A stretch of 64,000 nt of DNA, from contig NC_053112.1 of the NCBI RefSeq assembly GCF_010015445.1, positions 1,411,312 through 1,475,311 of the forward strand, read 5' to 3'. The translations under genes and the position numbers were made by a program. Source of the DNA: Perca fluviatilis. Taxonomy: Eukaryota; Chordata; Actinopteri; Perciformes; Percidae. How positions within the stretch are numbered: position 1 is the stretch's first letter; every line of letters begins with the position of its first letter. The notes beneath the pieces were generated by a model that worked only from the letters and a program-made list of their open reading frames with translations, did no database searches and had not been told where the DNA came from. This document shows positions 63,600-64,000 of this stretch, piece by piece.

Positions 63600-64000
63600 G
63601 GAGATATGCTGGCTCTATACCGCTAGAAGTCCTGATTATTTACATGGAGTCTGGTGGAAATATACGGCTCTGTACACGCTAAAAGTCCTGATTATTTACA
63701 TGGAGTCTGGTGGAGATATGCTGGCTCTATACACGCTAAAAGTCCTGATTATTTACATGGAGTGTGGTGGAGATATGCTGGCTCTATACACACTAAAAGT
63801 CCTGATTATTAACATTGAGTCTGGTGGAGATATGCTGGCGCTATACACGCTAAAGTCCTGATTATTTACATGGAGTCTGGTGGAGATATGCTGGCTCTAT
63901 ACAAAAAGTATATCAGTGGAAGCGGCTCTATACACACTAAAAGTCCTGATTATTTACATGGAGTCTGGTGGAAAAATGCTGGCTCTGGACACGCTAAAAG
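63600..64000. repeat. ~57-bp minisatellite reaching the window end
   Basis: At least six units share aagtcctgattatttacatg then gagtctggtgga and atatgctggctctataca; period 55-59 bp. An isolated unit is at 45866 and an inverted one at 63398-63458. The array continues beyond the window. The open frame across it (63598-63861) is the repeat translated. Confidence 0.9.

Noticed and set aside
63598..63861. 87-aa repeat protein
   Set aside because: It is a minisatellite in a frame-keeping period, with no start context, domain or non-repeat sequence.

Overview
The window looks like teleost fish nuclear DNA, most likely a percomorph. The evidence is vertebrate genes with GT-AG introns, a fish-type intron-containing trace-amine-associated receptor (TAAR), a PYD-CARD adaptor of the fish ASC type, and dense teleost repeats (Tc1, hAT, Harbinger-like, pogo-like, TTAA-target elements, Ty3/Gypsy, LINEs, a tRNA-SINE and long CA tracts). 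Species was not determined. Most of the sequence is transposon-derived or non-coding.

Three host genes can be read with confidence. (1) A pycard/ASC-like adaptor on + (29297-34117): a pyrin-domain exon and a CARD exon joined in phase across a 4.2 kb intron, 190 aa. (2) tomm20 on - (41660-47435): five coding exons, 146 aa, the mitochondrial outer-membrane import receptor. (3) A TAAR-like GPCR on - (53958-55328): two exons, 326 aa, with an apparent GC-AG intron. A small TAAR pseudogene fragment lies at 57132-57779, split by a Harbinger-like insertion. These genes act in unrelated pathways (inflammasome assembly, mitochondrial protein import, olfactory-type amine sensing), and nothing suggests a shared operon-like function.

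Layout. 1-3.1 kb: AT-rich non-coding. 3.1-5.65 kb: a long inverted-repeat element at TTAA carrying a Tc1 transposon. 6.15-14.23 kb: a decayed minus-strand Ty3/Gypsy element with a hAT element inserted in its integrase. 14.2-19.8 kb: non-coding with LINE, MITE and duplicated segments. 19.9-21.5 kb: a second Tc1 copy, flanked by two possible leader exons. 21.9-27.0 kb: a 5 kb nested TTAA element. 27-29 kb: non-coding with a SINE. 29.3-34.3 kb: the ASC-like gene, with a hAT and a LINE in its intron. 34.3-36.7 kb: a Tc1-derived MITE and a ~1 kb tandem duplication with internal 47-bp arrays. 37.4-39.0 kb: a hAT with BED-finger remnants. 39.1-41.2 kb: a helicase-like fragment and a hAT carrying a third Tc1-like transposon. 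41.7-47.4 kb: tomm20 with several MITEs in its introns. 48.5-50.3 kb: a pogo-like element. 51.5-52.0 kb: a palindromic Tc1 MITE. 53.0-57.8 kb: the TAAR locus. 57.8-64 kb: LINE remnants, MITEs, CA repeats and a 57-bp minisatellite running off the end.

I found no convincing new multi-gene system. The points most worth a second look are the TAAR that lacks both known acidic amine-binding positions and uses a GC donor, the tomm20 exon-4 donor fused to a CA tract, the Tc1 insertion whose empty site is preserved elsewhere in the window, a suspicious degenerate patch in Tc1 copy 2, and two pairs of large repeats whose internal arrays differ in unit number.
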